64,000 nt of DNA from Candidatus Latescibacterota bacterium (lineage in GTDB: Bacteria > Latescibacterota > UBA2968 > UBA8231): the NCBI GenBank assembly GCA_022820485.1, contig JAJEFJ010000054.1, positions 1 to 64,000 of the forward strand, given 5' to 3'. Shown in pieces: positions 26,184 through 35,332 of this stretch. The stretch's first letter is position 1. Every line of letters starts with the position of its first letter. The position numbers and the translations under genes were made by a program. Under the pieces are notes generated by a model. It was given only the letters and a program-made list of their open reading frames with translations. It searched no databases and had not been told where the DNA came from.

Positions 26184-29100
26184 ATGCCTAAGTTCGCGAT
26201 GCGATGGATGGCCTTCGGCTGGAGTTTGGTCGGCGCAGCACCGGCTTGGACCGAAGTCGATTTTGCTGAGTTGGCGCGCACGGCCCCAGTCGAGCGCGTG
26301 CAGCAAACGATGGACACCTTTGCCGGCTTGGGGTCTAGAGTTGCCGGCTATCAAGGTGCCGACCAAGCGGCCCAGATCGTGCAGGAACGCTTCCGCGCCA
26401 TCGGCCTCGACGACGTCACAGTACACGAATACGATGTATCTATTCCGGTCGATAAGGGCGGATTTCTGCAAGTAGTTGGCAGCGGCGAACAAGTGCCAAT
26501 CCACGGCCTGTGGCCCAATCTCGTCAAAACCTCGACGCTGCCCGAAGGCGGGATGACCAAGCGCTTGATCGACGCGGGCGCGGGTGAGTACACGGACATG
26601 GACGGCAAGCAAGTCGAAGGGTCCGTAGCCCTGATGGACTTCAATTCGGGCGACGCCTGGCTCAATGCCGCTTACCTCGGGGCGCAAGCTATCCTCTTTA
26701 TCGAGCCGGACTCCACCGTGTACTTGGAGGGCGAGAAGAAATTCCTCACCATGCCGCTCGACCTGCCGAGGTTTTGGGTCAATCGCCAAGTCGGTCAGCA
26801 CTTGCGCCGCCAATTGGCGACCGAGGGCGAGCAGACGCTTCACCTGCAGTACCGCATGGATTGGGAGCGGCGTCCCGCTTGGAATATCCTCGGCACGATC
26901 CCGGGATACGATCCCTTGCTAAAAGAGGACGTGATCGTGCTAGAAGCGTACTACGACGCCATGTCCGTGGTGCCAGCCCTTGCCCCAGGTGCCGAGCAAG
27001 CCTCCGGCATTACTGCGCTGTTAGAGCTGGCTCGCTACTTTCGCGAAAATCCACCAGCGCGCACGGTCGTATTCCTCGCCACTTCGGCCCACCACTTGGG
27101 CTTGCGCGGGGTTGATGATTTCATCCAACGCTATTTGCGCAAAGAGGAGCCCTTCATAGAGCACATGCTGGTGAGGCGGGTCGTCGATGCTGCACTCGCG
27201 CGGAACATGATCGCCCAAGACGGCATCCACTACGCCATCGGCGAGGAGGAGTTCGCCGGTAAGGAAGCCCTCGTGCGGGGCGTTGCCGAAGGGCGCACCG
27301 ACTTGGCCGCGCACGTTGCCGACGCAGCCCTCGCCGAAGGGCTGCTGAGCCAAGAAGGAGGCGCACTACACCTCGCCGACGAGCAATTCAAAGATCGCCG
27401 CGAACTGGTTGACGAATTGCGCTCGGACGATGACTTGCGCCTCGCGCTCTTCAAAACTTGGGTCGATCCCAAAGTCGATTCGCTCGCGGTCAAGCTCTTT
27501 ATCAGCCTCGACCTTTCGTCGCAAACCGACGAACTCGGAGTGTGGAATAGCAATACCAGCTTTTACTACAAGCGCTACTTCGCACCCTTCGGCAAGAACT
27601 TCATGGGGTACGCGCGCAAGATCAGCCGCGAGTTGAATTATCAGCGGCGCGATGTGCTGGTCAATGGCATCAGCCCCGAAGGCGGGATGAGTTGGCAGAC
27701 CTTTGTACCAGGCGAAATATCGGTCAATAGCGAATTGGTGTTGGCGACCGGTACGCCGGCATTGGCCTTTGTCACTGTCAACGACGCGCGCTTCCTCGTC
27801 GATACGCCCTTAGACCGGGCCGAGCACGTCAACTACGCCAACCTCGCCAAACAAATCCGGGTGCTCTCCGGCATGTTCGAAATGGCCTTTGCAGACCCAG
27901 AGCTATTCCCAGACTTCAAAATGCGCTTGCGCGACACGCTGCGCTCGCTGCGCGGCCGGACTATGGTCTTTCCGCGCCGCAGCATCATCCCCGACTTGCC
28001 GCGTGCAGACGCCGTAGCCGTGGTGCGCAACGGCAAGAAAAAGTCGTATAAAGGCGTGCGCGGTGAGTACTACGAAGTAGTAGATGATAAGGGGGCCTTC
28101 TACGTAAATCGGGTGCGGGTCAACAACGTGCAGATCGAGGGCTACTACATGGACCCGATCACCGGCCGCATCACCTACGCCCCCGACCGCGGAGTGCAAG
28201 GCGACGAAAGCTACCCCATGCGGGTCGCCATGGACTGGCGCGACAAGCAGTGGATGGTCATCCTCTTTCCCTGTGTGCCCTACAACTTCTTCGACATCGT
28301 CGATCCGCGCTATCTGACCAAGCTGTCCAACGTGCAGGTCTTCGACGAAACGAACGGTCCACCTGTGGAGTACGGTTACACTATCGGCGAAGGCCCTTCG
28401 GCCCAAAACGAGCCGGTCGGGGTGCTCTTCGCACGGCCCGGTTCGCACATCAAGATGGGATTCGGTGCCGGCCTGCTGGGATTCCGCTCGCTCCTGCTCA
28501 ACGCCACCAGCGTAACCGACAAGGAAAAGGCCGAGGGCGAGGGCTTCGAGATCCGCCCCGGTACTTCCTTTGCCCGCACGACCTTCCAAGCCGCCCAAGA
28601 CATGTGGAATCTCGACGAGTCGCGAATGCGCGAGCTGCGGAGCTTTGCCATTGAAAACCAGCGCCTCAACGACCTCCACTATCGCGCCGAAGCTGAGCTA
28701 GCCCAAGCCTCCGAGGCTGAGACCGAGCAACGCTGGGGCGATTTCGTGCGCCACACGCGCGCGGCCTTCGGGCTGGAATCGCGCGCCTATCCAGACGTCA
28801 AATCCACCCAAAACGACGTCATTCAGGGCATTATCTTCTTCATGGCCCTCGTCCTTCCCTGCGCCTTTTTTACCGAGCGGCTCATTTTTACGGCCGCTAC
28901 GATCCGCAATCAGATCATCGGATTCGCCGGGGTTTTTCTGGCGATCTGGATCGTGTTGTGGCTGGTGCATCCGGCCTTTCAGCTATCCAATCCCTTCGTC
29001 ATCCTGCTGGCCTTTATCATTATCGCCTTGGCAGTGCTGGTGATGTCGATCATCTCCGGCCGCTTTAACGAGCAGATGAAGAAGCTGCGCACCGAAGTAG

Positions 29101-30935
29101 CCGTGATCCACGACACGGACGTCAGCCGCTCTTCGGCCTCGCTGACGGCCTTCCAGCTCGGGATTTCCAACATGAAGCGGCGCAAGACGCGTACGGTGCT
29201 CACCTTTACCACGCTCTTGCTGCTAACGTTCACAGTGCTCTCTTTTACCTCCATCCGCACGGGCTTGCGATTCAACCAAATCAGCCGCGACAACGAGGGT
29301 CTCTACGAGGGCATCCTCATCCGCAGCAAGGCGTGGAATCCGATGGAGGATTCAGTCCTCGAATACGCCCGCAGTAATTTCGGCGATCGAGCCGCAGTCG
29401 CACCGCGCAGTTGGTATAGCAACAAGGCCAAAGCGCACATTAAAATAAAGCACGGAGACAAGGCCCATAACGCGCTCGGCGTCCTAGGTTTAGCACCCGC
29501 AGAGACTCAAGTTACTCGGCTCAATCAAGCCCTAGTCGCCGGACGCTGGTTTGAGCCGGGCGAGGACAAGGCCTGTATCCTGCCCATCGACATGGTCAAG
29601 GAAGCCCATCTCGATGTCGATTTGGCCGACGTTGGTCAAGCGCAAGTCAGGGTCTTCGGCGACTTGTTCACAGTGGTGGGCGTCCTCGACTCCAAGCGCA
29701 TGAAGGACCTCAAAGACCTCGACGACGAAATTCTGACGCCAGCCGACTTCGCCGTCACCGGCGGTCAGGCAGTGCAGGAAATAGCGGAAGAAGAACAGCG
29801 CGAGAAACAAGGTCTGGAGGACGCCAAGGTCGTCATCAAGCCCTTCGTCCACATAGAGCCAGCCAACACCCTGATTATTCCCTACCACACGTTGCGCAAC
29901 GTCGGCAGCGGCAACCCACTACAGTCGGTAGCCGTGCGCTTCCCCGCAGGCAGCGATGTGCGCGGCGAGGTCGAGGAGTTCCTCTCGCGCCTCGCGGTAA
30001 CGCTGTTCGCCGGAGTCAAGGAAGCCGGCGATGAATACATCAAGGTGTCGATCTACTCATCGCTGGGCATGACCTCCTTTTCCGGGATGAGCAACTTGTT
30101 CATCCCCATGCTGATCGCCTCGCTAATCGTGCTCAACACCATGATGGGTAGCGTGTACGAGCGCTTCCGCGAAATCGGCATCTACTCTTCGGTGGGCCTA
30201 GCCCCCGGCCACATCTCATGGCTTTTTATCGCCGAGAGTTGCGTCTATTCGGTGCTGGGCGTGGTCGCCGGTTATCTCAGCGGCCAAGTAATCGCCAAAG
30301 TACTCATCGAATTTGACCTTTTGGGCGGCTTCACGCTCAACTACTCTTCGGTGGCCGCGGTGCTCTCCTGTATGCTAGTGATGGCCGTGGTCATGCTCTC
30401 GACGATTTATCCGGCGCGCAAGGCTTCGCAAATGGCCGTGCCGGACGTGACCCGCAAGTGGAAGCTGCCACCGCCCGACGGCGACCAGTGGGATTTCGAG
30501 TTCCCCTTTACGGTTAGCGGCCACGAGGTCTTGGGCTTGAGCGTATTCCTCATCGGCTACTTCGACTCCTACAGCGAAGAGTCCATCGGCACCTTCTACA
30601 CCGACGGTGCCCAGCTAAACCGCGAAGAAACGCCCAACGGCGAAGGATACATTATCGACATGAATATCTGGCTGGCTCCGTTCGATTTGGGCGTCAGCCA
30701 ACACGTCACTGTGCGGGCCATGCCAGAGGCCGAGCACAACATTTACGCGGTCAGCCTACAAATCAAGCGGCTCAGCGGCGAGGACGCCTCGTGGCGGCGG
30801 GTCAACCAGCGCTTTATGAACGTCATCCGCAAACAGTTCCTCATCTGGCGCACGGTAGATGCCGAGGCCAAAGAAGGCTACCGCCAACAGGGCGTGGAAA
30901 TTCTACAAGGGCTGCGCAGCGAAGTGTCGGCGTAA
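26184..30935 (+). CDS. Giant FtsX-like permease fused to a degenerate M28/PA peptidase domain
   Basis: From the ATG at 26184 the protein is 1583 aa. A signal peptide (to about residue 22) leads into an M28-peptidase-like domain with a PA insertion (about 130-220). The catalytic region reads EAYYDA, PGAEQASG and SAHHLGL where active M28 enzymes have a GAHYDS-type His/Asp, a DN pair and an EE pair, so the metal site is altered and the domain is probably not a standard peptidase. After a long exported region (about 310-860) come three membrane helices (about 880-960), then a MacB-like periplasmic domain and FtsX permease helices (about 1005, 1305, 1345, 1390), and a soluble tail. No partner ATPase gene is adjacent. 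Confidence 0.85.
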   Translation: MPKFAMRWMAFGWSLVGAAPAWTEVDFAELARTAPVERVQQTMDTFAGLGSRVAGYQGADQAAQIVQERFRAIGLDDVTVHEYDVSIPVDKGGFLQVVGSGEQVPIHGLWPNLVKTSTLPEGGMTKRLIDAGAGEYTDMDGKQVEGSVALMDFNSGDAWLNAAYLGAQAILFIEPDSTVYLEGEKKFLTMPLDLPRFWVNRQVGQHLRRQLATEGEQTLHLQYRMDWERRPAWNILGTIPGYDPLLKEDVIVLEAYYDAMSVVPALAPGAEQASGITALLELARYFRENPPARTVVFLATSAHHLGLRGVDDFIQRYLRKEEPFIEHMLVRRVVDAALARNMIAQDGIHYAIGEEEFAGKEALVRGVAEGRTDLAAHVADAALAEGLLSQEGGALHLADEQFKDRRELVDELRSDDDLRLALFKTWVDPKVDSLAVKLFISLDLSSQTDELGVWNSNTSFYYKRYFAPFGKNFMGYARKISRELNYQRRDVLVNGISPEGGMSWQTFVPGEISVNSELVLATGTPALAFVTVNDARFLVDTPLDRAEHVNYANLAKQIRVLSGMFEMAFADPELFPDFKMRLRDTLRSLRGRTMVFPRRSIIPDLPRADAVAVVRNGKKKSYKGVRGEYYEVVDDKGAFYVNRVRVNNVQIEGYYMDPITGRITYAPDRGVQGDESYPMRVAMDWRDKQWMVILFPCVPYNFFDIVDPRYLTKLSNVQVFDETNGPPVEYGYTIGEGPSAQNEPVGVLFARPGSHIKMGFGAGLLGFRSLLLNATSVTDKEKAEGEGFEIRPGTSFARTTFQAAQDMWNLDESRMRELRSFAIENQRLNDLHYRAEAELAQASEAETEQRWGDFVRHTRAAFGLESRAYPDVKSTQNDVIQGIIFFMALVLPCAFFTERLIFTAATIRNQIIGFAGVFLAIWIVLWLVHPAFQLSNPFVILLAFIIIALAVLVMSIISGRFNEQMKKLRTEVAVIHDTDVSRSSASLTAFQLGISNMKRRKTRTVLTFTTLLLLTFTVLSFTSIRTGLRFNQISRDNEGLYEGILIRSKAWNPMEDSVLEYARSNFGDRAAVAPRSWYSNKAKAHIKIKHGDKAHNALGVLGLAPAETQVTRLNQALVAGRWFEPGEDKACILPIDMVKEAHLDVDLADVGQAQVRVFGDLFTVVGVLDSKRMKDLKDLDDEILTPADFAVTGGQAVQEIAEEEQREKQGLEDAKVVIKPFVHIEPANTLIIPYHTLRNVGSGNPLQSVAVRFPAGSDVRGEVEEFLSRLAVTLFAGVKEAGDEYIKVSIYSSLGMTSFSGMSNLFIPMLIASLIVLNTMMGSVYERFREIGIYSSVGLAPGHISWLFIAESCVYSVLGVVAGYLSGQVIAKVLIEFDLLGGFTLNYSSVAAVLSCMLVMAVVMLSTIYPARKASQMAVPDVTRKWKLPPPDGDQWDFEFPFTVSGHEVLGLSVFLIGYFDSYSEESIGTFYTDGAQLNREETPNGEGYIIDMNIWLAPFDLGVSQHVTVRAMPEAEHNIYAVSLQIKRLSGEDASWRRVNQRFMNVIRKQFLIWRTVDAEAKEGYRQQGVEILQGLRSEVSA

Positions 30936-30948
30936 GGGAGGATAACGA

Positions 30949-33375
30949 GTGCTCGGAAGCAAAAACAGAAACCCGAACCAAGAGATCGAAGAATATCGGG
31001 ACCTAATGCAGGTCCCGGACCGCTTCGAGAACGGCTTTACGATCAAGGCCATCCTCGGCGTGCTCTTCGTCGCCTTCATCATGGTGCCGGGCAACATGTA
31101 CTTGAGCCTGATGATCGGCGGCTCTTTGGGAGCGGCGGCCGAGTGGGTGACCATCATCCTCTTCGCCGAAATCACCAAGCGCTCCTTTTCTTCGCTCCGG
31201 CGCCAAGAAGTCTATGTGCTGTTCTACGTGGCCGGCTCGCTGATTGCCGCGGAGACTGGTGCCTTTGAAGGCTTGCTCTACAACCAGTACTTGGTGCAAT
31301 CGCCAGCGGCCAAGCAGTTTGGCATCGCCAAGCTGATCCCCGGCTGGGTGGCACCGCAGCCCGACTCGTCGGCCATCATCGAACGGACCTTCCTGCACTC
31401 GGATTGGGCGATGCCGATCGTCCTCCTAGTCCTCGGGATGATCATCTGGCGCATCAACTGGTTCACCATGTCGTACGCGCTCTTCCGACTCACCTCCGAC
31501 TACGAGCGCCTACCCTTTCCCTTCGCGCCCGTAAACGCCCAAGGCGCTACGGCACTGGCCGAGACCACCCAAGGGGTTGAGACGTGGCGCTGGCGGGTAT
31601 TTTCGGCAGGGGCGATGATCGGCTTGGTCTTTGGCACGATCTACGTGGCCTTGCCGGCGATTACGGGCGCGCTGCTGACCGAGCCGATCCAACTCATACC
31701 CATTCCCTTTATCGATTTCACCCAAGTCACCGGCAATTTTATCCCGGCTACTCCACTGGGATTTACCGCGCACTTGGGACCGATCTTTGCCGGGCTGGTG
31801 GTGCCGTTCTGGGGCGTGGTTGGCACCTTTATCGGCGTACTCGTCGCCTCCATTGCCAACCCGCTGCTCTACACCTGGACGCCTTCGTGGCGCGAGGAGC
31901 CGTACCTGAACTTGTGGCAGCAAGGCATGGGCACGATCGAGACCTACTTCGTCAACTACGTCGATTTCTGGATGAGTTTCGGCCTCGGCACTACCTTCGC
32001 CATCGCCGCCATCGGCATCTACCAGATAGTTCAGAGCGTGCGCAAGGCTAGGGCTAACAACGGCAATGGAAACGATGGCAGTCCCAAGCGCGGCTTCGCC
32101 ACCCCTGCCGGCCGCGGCGATTTCCCCATCTGGGTGGCGTTGGCACTATACGCCTTGGCCACGGCCGGCCTGATCGGCATCGCCGCTTGGCTGCTGCCGG
32201 GCATTGCCCAATTTATATGGTTCTTCCTCTTCTTTGGTTTCGTATTCACGCCTTTTCAGTCGTTTGTCAACGCTCGCCTAGTCGGGATGGTAGGGCAGAC
32301 GGTGGACGTTCCCTTTGTGCGCGAGGCCACGATTATTCTCTCTGGGTATCGCGGTGTTGACATCTGGTTCATTCCGTTTCCCTTGGGCAACTACGGTGCC
32401 CAGACCCAGAAGTTCCGCGAAATCGAATTGACCGGCACCCAGTTTACCAGCATCATCCGCGCCGAGATTTTCATGGTGCCCATCGTGCTCTTTACCAGTT
32501 TTCTCTACGGCTCCTATATCTGGAAACTGGCACCGATCCCGTCGGCTTCCTACCCCTATGCTCAGCTCATGTGGCGTCTGCGCGCCTACCAGCAATGCCT
32601 TTTTATCACCGGCACCATGCGCAGCGAACTGGCCATAGACAAAGATCAGGCGGGATGGACTCCAGCTAACCTGATCGAAAACGAATGGTGGTACTGGCGA
32701 GTGCGGCTAGTGGATCAGGAATGGCTGGACTCCAACGGCAAGCGCGGTCAAGTCGGCCCGTGGATGCCGACCCAAGTCTTCTACTCGTACTTCGATCAGG
32801 GGGCACCCGACATCGTCGCCGAGCGCTACCTGCGCGACGAGCAGCTAGCCGAAGAGCAAGTTGTCGAGGGCCTGCCGGCGATTGCGCCATTAGGGCCAGC
32901 GATGGACGCCATCATCCGCGATCCCCGCCCGACCCTCGAAGTTCAGGTCGAACGAGCCGTACCGGCGGGGTGGTCTTTCTACTTTGAAGTCGATACCGAT
33001 CCGCTCTTTACCAGTTCTTGGATCCAGCGCTCCAGCGACGTGCCTTGGCTCTTTAGGGCGCTGAAACTTGAGGTCATTGCCTTTGGTGCCGGCTTCGGGG
33101 TGGTGAGCTTTATTCTGCTCTCTATACTCGGGCTGCCGATCCTGTTGATCTTTGGCTTCGTGCGCTCGCTGACGATTCTGCCGCATTACGTGGTGACCGA
33201 GATCATCGGCGCGCTCTTGGCTCGCTACTACTTTTGGAACAAGTACGGGCGGCAGGAGTGGCGGCAGTTTGCCCCGGTTCTGGCGGTGGGCTTCGCCTGC
33301 GGTATGGCGCTGATGGGGATGGCGTCGGTGGGGATCGCCCTAATCCAGAAATCGGTCTCCGTGTTGATCTTCTAG
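30949..33375 (+). CDS. Second DUF6785-like polytopic membrane protein
   Basis: This 808-aa protein is a longer relative of the product of the 24214 gene, with many membrane helices (first near residues 35-52) and a soluble insert at about 540-690 before the final helices. Blocks such as FTMSYALFRLTSDYERLPFPFAPV and FVRSLTILPHYVVTEIIGALL resemble proteins annotated loosely as peptide transporters. It starts with GTG behind a GGGAGG site, 13 nt after the permease gene. Presence of two different paralogues around the permease suggests a shared complex or pathway; this is inference. Confidence 0.8.
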   Translation: MLGSKNRNPNQEIEEYRDLMQVPDRFENGFTIKAILGVLFVAFIMVPGNMYLSLMIGGSLGAAAEWVTIILFAEITKRSFSSLRRQEVYVLFYVAGSLIAAETGAFEGLLYNQYLVQSPAAKQFGIAKLIPGWVAPQPDSSAIIERTFLHSDWAMPIVLLVLGMIIWRINWFTMSYALFRLTSDYERLPFPFAPVNAQGATALAETTQGVETWRWRVFSAGAMIGLVFGTIYVALPAITGALLTEPIQLIPIPFIDFTQVTGNFIPATPLGFTAHLGPIFAGLVVPFWGVVGTFIGVLVASIANPLLYTWTPSWREEPYLNLWQQGMGTIETYFVNYVDFWMSFGLGTTFAIAAIGIYQIVQSVRKARANNGNGNDGSPKRGFATPAGRGDFPIWVALALYALATAGLIGIAAWLLPGIAQFIWFFLFFGFVFTPFQSFVNARLVGMVGQTVDVPFVREATIILSGYRGVDIWFIPFPLGNYGAQTQKFREIELTGTQFTSIIRAEIFMVPIVLFTSFLYGSYIWKLAPIPSASYPYAQLMWRLRAYQQCLFITGTMRSELAIDKDQAGWTPANLIENEWWYWRVRLVDQEWLDSNGKRGQVGPWMPTQVFYSYFDQGAPDIVAERYLRDEQLAEEQVVEGLPAIAPLGPAMDAIIRDPRPTLEVQVERAVPAGWSFYFEVDTDPLFTSSWIQRSSDVPWLFRALKLEVIAFGAGFGVVSFILLSILGLPILLIFGFVRSLTILPHYVVTEIIGALLARYYFWNKYGRQEWRQFAPVLAVGFACGMALMGMASVGIALIQKSVSVLIF

Positions 33376-33376
33376 C

Positions 33377-34369
33377 ATGAGCGACTGGGTGGATTTCGCT
33401 TGGCAAGGGCTGCGGATGTCCGTGCCCGACGATTGGAACCTCGGCCGAGTTGACGGGGACTTTGAAAAGGGCTATGCCCGCCTCGACGACGCCGAGATCG
33501 TGCGCGCCGAGATCGAATGGCGGCGGCTCAAAGGCCGCGGCGAGGCCCTGCGTCTGACTGAGTTGGTAGATCGCTACCTAGCCAACCTGCAAAAGAAGGC
33601 CCAAAAGGTCGATGCTCCCTTTGAGGTCCAGCGCCGCGCCCGATTCCTCAAAAACAAGAAGTTCCTCGAAGGCCGCGAATACGAGGTCTTCATCTGGGAG
33701 GCCGACTTCCGCGCCTACAACCTAGCGCTCGCCTTGAAGTCCGGGCGGGTAGTGCTCCTGCGAGTGCTGGCCAAGCTAGACGAGTTTTTGCCCGAGCAAG
33801 CCGAGGCCGTGTTCAGTTCGCTCGTCGATCAAGAAGCCGAGGATGCGCATCTGTGGAGCGTGTACGGCTTGCGGTTTTTCGCGCCCAGCGACCTCAAGCT
33901 ACAAAGCCATTCCCTCAAGTCGGGCCACATCGAGCTAGAGTTTTCCCTCGGCAAACAAGTTCTGAAGGTGCATCGGTTGAGCATGGCCCGGATTATGCTC
34001 AAAGATGCGCACATTCAAGACTGGTATCCGGTTTTTTTTAAAAAGAATTTGCGCGATTTCGTGGTGGACATTGCGCCAGAAGCTGTGCAGGAACATGAAG
34101 GCATTCGCGTCGAGGGGGGGCCGCGCAGCCGCTGGCGTCAGCTACTGCGACCCCTGCCCTTTATGAATCCGAGGCCGCGCCTGTATCTGCGGGGGCGCGT
34201 CTGGCGCGATACCAGCATCGACAAGATATTCATCGTCGAGCACCTCTACCGCAAGAAAGACGCAGCAGACGATCTAGTCGCCAAGGTAGTAGATGGGCAT
34301 TTTATCGAAAAACAAGGGACCCAAGCTGAGCCGGGCCGCCATGCTGGCGTCGCGGCCAACGCGCAATGA
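33377..34369 (+). CDS. Unknown soluble protein with two similar halves
   Basis: I do not recognise a named family. The 330-aa protein has no membrane segment and appears to hold two related domains: the first begins GLRMSVPDDWNL (about residue 12), the second GLRFFAPSDLKL (about residue 166), both reminiscent of PsbP/Mog1-like folds. It is rich in charged residues. It starts one base after the stop of the upstream transporter-like gene, and its last 77 nt overlap the PqqD-like gene in another frame, so the three are translationally coupled. Likely cytoplasmic. Confidence 0.7.
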   Translation: MSDWVDFAWQGLRMSVPDDWNLGRVDGDFEKGYARLDDAEIVRAEIEWRRLKGRGEALRLTELVDRYLANLQKKAQKVDAPFEVQRRARFLKNKKFLEGREYEVFIWEADFRAYNLALALKSGRVVLLRVLAKLDEFLPEQAEAVFSSLVDQEAEDAHLWSVYGLRFFAPSDLKLQSHSLKSGHIELEFSLGKQVLKVHRLSMARIMLKDAHIQDWYPVFFKKNLRDFVVDIAPEAVQEHEGIRVEGGPRSRWRQLLRPLPFMNPRPRLYLRGRVWRDTSIDKIFIVEHLYRKKDAADDLVAKVVDGHFIEKQGTQAEPGRHAGVAANAQ

Positions 34370-34742
34370 GTCCCTGCGCTGGGAAAACAACGACAACGGC
34401 GAGGTTCAGGTCTCAATAAAGCGCCAAGAGACCTGGAGGGTGCGGCTGCTGTCCAAATTTTTCTACATCCCCAGACAGCGCAAGATCACCCTCGACGAAG
34501 TTGGCAGCGAGGTCTGGCGGATGTGCAACGGTCGCAACTCGGTCGGCCGGATGATCGAAGAGCTCAGCGACAAATACCAGCTCAATCGCAAAGAGGCCGA
34601 GGTCTCCCTGCTCCAGTATTTGAAGACCCTTGGGCAGAAGCGCTTCATCGGCTTTGTGTTAGAAAACGATGAGAGGCCGCCCGGTCGCGGCGTGGCCAGC
34701 GGAAAAAAATGGCAAAAAAAACAAACAGGGGCGAGCAATTAG
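34293..34742 (+). CDS. PqqD-like protein
   Basis: This 149-aa protein has a PqqD-type fold at about residues 50-130 (ITLDEVGSEVWRMC, NSVGRMIEEL, RKEAEVSLLQYL). PqqD domains normally bind RiPP precursor peptides for a radical-SAM partner, but no radical-SAM gene or obvious precursor lies nearby, so a stand-alone role is likely. The start at 34293 gives the family-typical N-terminus (KLSRAAMLASRPTRN). It overlaps both neighbours. Confidence 0.75.
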   Translation: MGILSKNKGPKLSRAAMLASRPTRNESLRWENNDNGEVQVSIKRQETWRVRLLSKFFYIPRQRKITLDEVGSEVWRMCNGRNSVGRMIEELSDKYQLNRKEAEVSLLQYLKTLGQKRFIGFVLENDERPPGRGVASGKKWQKKQTGASN

Positions 34743-35323
34743 CTCGTCCCTGTTTTCGTCTCCACCCAGTCGCACACTTTTTCTCCCACTTGCTCAATCC
34801 CGCACTGTTGGCGCTGTTAATCTTCGGCGTCCAAGCCCACGTGCTGGGCGACTGGCTCGCCGGCTCGGTGGCGATCGGCATCTTCTCCTTGGTACCCGGA
34901 TTGTTACTCTGGCACTTCGTGCGCTCGGGGTATCTCGACAAAGCCTATACAGACGACCGCAACAAGCGCGCTACCCTGCTATTGCTGGGCGCTCTTTGCT
35001 ACGCCTTGGGGAGTGCAGCCCTCTACGGGATCGGCGCTCCGCCCCTGATGCTGGTCACGGCCGCGTCCTGTGTCGTCAACACGCTCTTGGTCTGGTGGAT
35101 CAATCGCTTCTATAAGATCAGTATTCACGCGGCTGGTGTCGGGGGGGCAACCTGTGTATTGTTGATCAGCGTTGGCAGCGCGGCGTGGCCCTTCTTGCTC
35201 AGTTGGCCGACCGTCGCTTGGGCGCGGCTTTACTTGCGGGCGCATACTCCCATGCAGGTCGGCGCGGGCGGCACGCTGGGCGCGGGGAGTATGGCCCTGC
35301 TGTACCGTGCTTTCATCTGGTGA
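34709..35323 (+). CDS. PAP2-like membrane protein
   Basis: This 204-aa protein has five or six membrane helices and late motifs YKISIHAAGVGG and ARLYLRAHTPMQVGAGG, resembling motifs 2 and 3 of PAP2 lipid phosphatases. The first PAP2 motif (KxxxxxxRP) is not evident; DRNKRA is the closest. It may act on a polyprenyl or phosphatidate pyrophosphate, or be inactive. It overlaps the PqqD-like gene by 34 nt. Confidence 0.7.
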   Translation: MAKKTNRGEQLARPCFRLHPVAHFFSHLLNPALLALLIFGVQAHVLGDWLAGSVAIGIFSLVPGLLLWHFVRSGYLDKAYTDDRNKRATLLLLGALCYALGSAALYGIGAPPLMLVTAASCVVNTLLVWWINRFYKISIHAAGVGGATCVLLISVGSAAWPFLLSWPTVAWARLYLRAHTPMQVGAGGTLGAGSMALLYRAFIW

Positions 35324-35332
35324 GCGCAGCCC

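Noticed and set aside
25947-26843. 298-aa minus-strand ORF opposite the DUF6785/M28-FtsX junction
   Set aside because: It is antisense to two well-supported genes, spans their junction, and lacks recognisable motifs; treated as a shadow.
27903-28679. 258-aa minus-strand ORF inside the M28-FtsX gene
   Set aside because: Antisense to a confident coding region with no motif or ribosome-binding site.
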